From: Paraburkholderia sartisoli
Lineage (GTDB): Bacteria > Pseudomonadota > Gammaproteobacteria > Burkholderiales > Burkholderiaceae
Direction: 5' to 3'
DNA length: 64,000 nucleotides
Assembly: GCF_900107685.1 (NCBI RefSeq)
Contig: NZ_FNRQ01000001.1
Coordinates: forward strand, 1,364,001-1,428,000
The notes under the pieces were generated by a model, which ran no database searches, was not told the origin of the DNA, and saw nothing but the letters and a program-made list of their open reading frames with translations. The position numbers and the translations under genes are program-made. Below, in pieces: positions 61,422-64,000 of this stretch. Within the stretch, counting starts at the first letter, position 1; the number at the start of each line of letters is the position of its first letter.

Positions 61422-61680
61422 TCCGGGCGCGGCCGGCCTTGCGGCGTGCCAGGTGAGCGGCCGCGGAACACGGGGCCGCCCGCGGCGACGACCTTGTCGC
61501 CAGCGCGGGCTTCCAGCAGCGTTCGCGCAATCCCCCTACAATCGCTGAAAACGTCATAAGCAAAGCGGCGCGGCTGGATTCACGGCCGTCCGTCCGGTGC
61601 CCGTTGCCGCAACGCCGTTATCCGTGTCTGGCAAAGCCGCCAGCGGCAACGAAGCCTCACCCCACGTCAGCCTGATTGCC

Positions 61681-62472
61681 ATGTTCAAAAGACTTCGCGA
61701 AGACATCGCCACGATCCGCGAGCGCGATCCCGCCGCTCGCAGCGCCTGGGAAGTGCTCACGTGTTATCCGGGCTTCCATGCGCTCGTGCTGCACCGCGTC
61801 GCGCATGCGTGCTGGCGCGCGAAGCGCCGCTGGCTCGCGCGCTTTGTCTCGCAGCTCGCACGCTTTCTGACCGGTATCGAAATCCATCCGGGCGCGACGG
61901 TTGGCCGGCGCGTGTTCATCGATCACGGCATGGGCGTGGTGATTGGCGAGACCGCCGAAATCGGCGACGACTGCACGATCTATCAGGGCGTGACGCTTGG
62001 CGGCACGTCGCTCGAGCGCGGCGCGAAGCGGCATCCGACGCTCGGACGCGGCGTGATTGTCGGCGCGGGTGCGAAGGTGCTCGGCGGTTTCACGGTTGGC
62101 GCGGAAGCGAAGATCGGCTCGAACGCGGTCGTCGTGAAGCCGGTGCCGGCGGGCGGCACCGCGGTCGGCAATCCGGCGCGCGTGATCGTGCCCGCGGCCA
62201 GTACGGCGGCGAAGGCGAGCGAAGCGAAACCGGCAGTCTCCCGAAGCGGCTTTTGCGCGTATGGCATCACGCCGAATGCGGACGATCCCGTGTCGCTCGC
62301 GATTCACGGGCTGATCGATCACGCGGCAACGCAGACGCAGCGCATCGACGAAATCGTCGCCGCGCTGGAGCGGCTCGGCACGACGCTCGAGGCGCTGAAC
62401 GGCGCGGATGCGGCGTTGCTGGATCTGCGCCGGCTGTCGGCGGCGATCGAAGGAAAAGTCGAGCAGAGTTGA
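61681..62472 (+). CDS. cysE: Serine O-acetyltransferase (EpsC/CysE2 type)
   Basis: CysE acetylates serine to O-acetylserine, the precursor of cysteine. The 263-residue protein has the short N-terminal helical domain ([26 protein letters not shown]), then a left-handed beta-helix with the catalytic His in [12 protein letters not shown] and the Asp-containing loop ATVGRRV, and NPARVI closing the helix. The N-terminal domain is shorter than in E. coli CysE (273 residues). The C-terminal 90 residues, with [13 protein letters not shown] and a coiled-coil end, lack the terminal Ile used to dock CysK. ATG 61681 is the family start; the frame extends to 61597 without similarity. Confidence 0.92.
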   Translation: MFKRLREDIATIRERDPAARSAWEVLTCYPGFHALVLHRVAHACWRAKRRWLARFVSQLARFLTGIEIHPGATVGRRVFIDHGMGVVIGETAEIGDDCTIYQGVTLGGTSLERGAKRHPTLGRGVIVGAGAKVLGGFTVGAEAKIGSNAVVVKPVPAGGTAVGNPARVIVPAASTAAKASEAKPAVSRSGFCAYGITPNADDPVSLAIHGLIDHAATQTQRIDEIVAALERLGTTLEALNGADAALLDLRRLSAAIEGKVEQS

Positions 62473-62542
62473 TCGCAGCTCACGCTGCGTGCGCGATTAC
62501 GCGCGCGTGGCGCCCCCGGCCCGACCATGGTGTCCGGGCCTG

Positions 62543-63352
62543 TCAATCCAGCGGCAGCACCTTGAAGCCGCCGGCATCGATGCGCAGATAGCCGCCGCGT
62601 CGCGTGCCGTGATCGAGTTCCCAGTCGGGCAGAACCCAGCGCGTGCCGCCGGGTTCGACGTGCGTCGCGGGCCGGTGCGTGTGGCCGTGAATGATCGTCT
62701 TCGTCCCGGATTTGCGAAACAGCGCCGCGACCGCTTTCGGCGTCACGTCGTATTTCGGCGAGACGGGTCGCGAGCGGCCTTCCTCGCTCGCCGAGCGCAT
62801 CCGTTCCGCGAGCTTCCTGCGCCACCTGAACGGCCACGCGAGAAACAGCGCCTGCACCGCCCGGTTGCGCGCGAAGCGGCGAAACACCTGATAGCCGCGA
62901 TCGGCCGTACAGAGACGGTCGCCATGCGCGAGCGCGATGCGCGTGCCGAACGCGGTGATGACAAACGGATCGGGCAGCCAGATCGCGCCGGCCGCTTTCA
63001 TGAAGCGCTTGCCGAGCAGGAAGTCGCGGTTGCCATGCATGATGTAGAGCGCGATGCCGCGCTCGGTCAGCGTGTGCATCAGCGCCGCCATGCGGGCGAC
63101 GAACGGATCGCCATCGGGCGCGACGAGCATGTCGTCGCCGATCCAGTACTCGAACAGGTCGCCGAGAATGAAAACTGAATCCGCCTGAGCGGCCGTCACG
63201 CGGATGAAATGCTCGAACGCGGCGACCGTGCGCGGAATCGCCTCGCTCAAGTGAAGATCGGAGATGAAAAAAAACGGGCGTGCGGCGTGCGGGCGCGTGC
63301 CCTCGCCAGGCACGCCCGCAGCGACGCTTCGCAGCGGCGTTTCTTGCAGCAT
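62543..63352 (-). CDS. lpxH: UDP-2,3-diacylglucosamine diphosphatase LpxH
   Basis: LpxH hydrolyses UDP-2,3-diacylglucosamine to lipid X on the cytoplasmic face of the inner membrane, the fourth step of lipid A synthesis. The 269-residue calcineurin-like enzyme shows FFISDLHLS, GDLFEYWIGDD, MHGNRDFLLG, LAHGDRLC and HGHTHRPATH, the complete metal-ligand set. The N-terminus (about 25 residues before FFISDLHLS) is a short extension. It is downstream of ppiB on the same strand, separated by 81 bases with a hairpin. Confidence 0.94.
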   Translation of the reverse strand: MLQETPLRSVAAGVPGEGTRPHAARPFFFISDLHLSEAIPRTVAAFEHFIRVTAAQADSVFILGDLFEYWIGDDMLVAPDGDPFVARMAALMHTLTERGIALYIMHGNRDFLLGKRFMKAAGAIWLPDPFVITAFGTRIALAHGDRLCTADRGYQVFRRFARNRAVQALFLAWPFRWRRKLAERMRSASEEGRSRPVSPKYDVTPKAVAALFRKSGTKTIIHGHTHRPATHVEPGGTRWVLPDWELDHGTRRGGYLRIDAGGFKVLPLD

Positions 63353-63386
63353 TGAAGGTGCTCGTGATGTCCTGCGTTAAACCGGA

Positions 63387-63411
63387 AGAGGCGGCATGCA
63401 ACACCGCCTCT
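63387..63411. repeat. Hairpin between ppiB and lpxH
   Basis: AGAGGCGG (63387-63394) and CCGCCTCT (63404-63411) form an 8-bp perfect stem with a nine-base loop. On the minus strand no T-run follows, so it is not a clear terminator; it may be a partial attenuator or processing site. Confidence 0.4.
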
Positions 63412-63433
63412 CTTATCTCGCGCGATGCCGCGA

Positions 63434-63928
63434 TCAGTCGGCGATCACGGCCTTTTCGATGATCACGTCGTCGACCGGCACGTCCTGGTGAAAGCCCTTC
63501 GAGCCCGTTTTCACCTTGCGGATGGCGTCGAGCACGTCCAGACCCTCGACTACCTTGCCGAACACGGCGTAACCCCAGCCCTGCGGCGTCGGCGACGAGT
63601 GGTTCAGGAAGTCGTTGTCGTTCACGTTGATGAAGAACTGGGCCGTTGCCGAATGCGGATCGTTCGTGCGCGCCATCGCCACCGAGCCCTTGACGTTCTT
63701 CAGGCCATTGTTCGCTTCGTTCGTGACCGGCGCTTCGGTCGGCTTCTGCTTCATGCCCGGCTCGAAACCGCCGCCCTGGATCATGAAGCCGTCGATCACG
63801 CGGTGGAACACCGTGTTGTCGTAATGACCAGCCTTCACGTAGTTGAGAAAGTTTTCAACCGACTTCGGCGCTTTTTCGGCGTCCAGTTCGAGTTTGATGA
63901 TGCCGTGGTTCGTGTGCAGTTCGACCAT
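63434..63928 (-). CDS. ppiB: Cyclophilin-type peptidyl-prolyl isomerase PpiB
   Basis: PpiB is a cytoplasmic cyclophilin that speeds prolyl cis-trans isomerisation during folding. The 164-residue protein has no signal peptide and shows the active-site landmarks [32 protein letters not shown] and [16 protein letters not shown]. In related genomes a periplasmic paralogue (PpiA) often lies just upstream, which would fall beyond the right edge of this window. The 72 bases from the ppiB start to the edge hold no gene that I can see. Confidence 0.96.
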   Translation of the reverse strand: MVELHTNHGIIKLELDAEKAPKSVENFLNYVKAGHYDNTVFHRVIDGFMIQGGGFEPGMKQKPTEAPVTNEANNGLKNVKGSVAMARTNDPHSATAQFFINVNDNDFLNHSSPTPQGWGYAVFGKVVEGLDVLDAIRKVKTGSKGFHQDVPVDDVIIEKAVIAD

Positions 63929-64000
63929 GATGGGATCCTTTGACTGACAGGGGTTGAAGGGCGCGGACGGCGCCTGTCGCCGGTCCGCGCGGAGGTGTTC

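Overview
The window is a stretch of a high-GC betaproteobacterial chromosome, most likely from a Burkholderiaceae member of the Burkholderia/Paraburkholderia/Caballeronia type. This is inferred from protein content and gene order: lolC-lolD-tatD-comEC, pyrG-kdsA-eno-ftsB, ndk-rlmN-rodZ-ispG-hisS-yfgM-bamB-der-hfq-hflX-hflK-hflC-hisZ-purA, and roxA/slyD/mutS/lplT/suhB. Almost all of it is dense core-genome housekeeping sequence. I saw no tRNA, rRNA, CRISPR array, insertion sequence, integrase or phage gene.

Layout. 1-2047: the 5-prime part of an RpfE-type gene on the minus strand, then the only clearly accessory locus, a hicA-hicB toxin-antitoxin pair with its own AT-rich promoter/operator and terminator; hicA looks frameshifted near its end. 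2048-8444: lipoprotein export (LolC/LolD), a TatD nuclease, the competence DNA channel ComEC and an alpha/beta hydrolase. 8591-13228: CTP synthase, KDO-8-phosphate synthase, enolase and FtsB, closed by a strong terminator. 13291-15366 (minus): a small lipoprotein, Hsp33 and a gamma-carbonic-anhydrase-like protein. 15577-24776 (plus): a ferritin-like DUF455 protein, an alpha/beta hydrolase, then the run PHP phosphatase - YciO - M50 protease - TrpS - methyltransferase - DapA - BamC - metallo-beta-lactamase-fold protein, which ends at a bidirectional terminator facing a BI-1/YccA membrane protein.

25831-43127 (plus): Ndk, RlmN, a RodZ-like protein, IspG, HisS, YfgM, BamB, Der, Hfq, HflX, HflK, HflC, a DUF2065 protein, HisZ, PurA and a phosphoribosyltransferase. 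This long colinear block joins nucleotide, isoprenoid and histidine/purine metabolism to outer-membrane assembly, GTPases and RNA or protein quality control. 43358-51649: potassium transporter Kup, Tex (minus), an exported coiled-coil protein of unknown function, a DUF465 protein and a DinG/YoaA-type helicase.

51717-60286: a tiny Ala/Ser/Asp-repeat lipoprotein, the ribosomal oxygenase RoxA (minus) divergent from SlyD (plus) across 32 bp, then on the minus strand an exported phosphoesterase-like protein, MutS, LplT and SuhB. 60573-64000: TrmJ, CysE, then LpxH and PpiB on the minus strand.

I found no convincing undescribed multi-gene system. The points most worth a second look are the decaying HicAB module and its operator, the low-complexity exported proteins, the phosphoesterase-like protein with degenerate motifs, and several compact or overlapping gene junctions.
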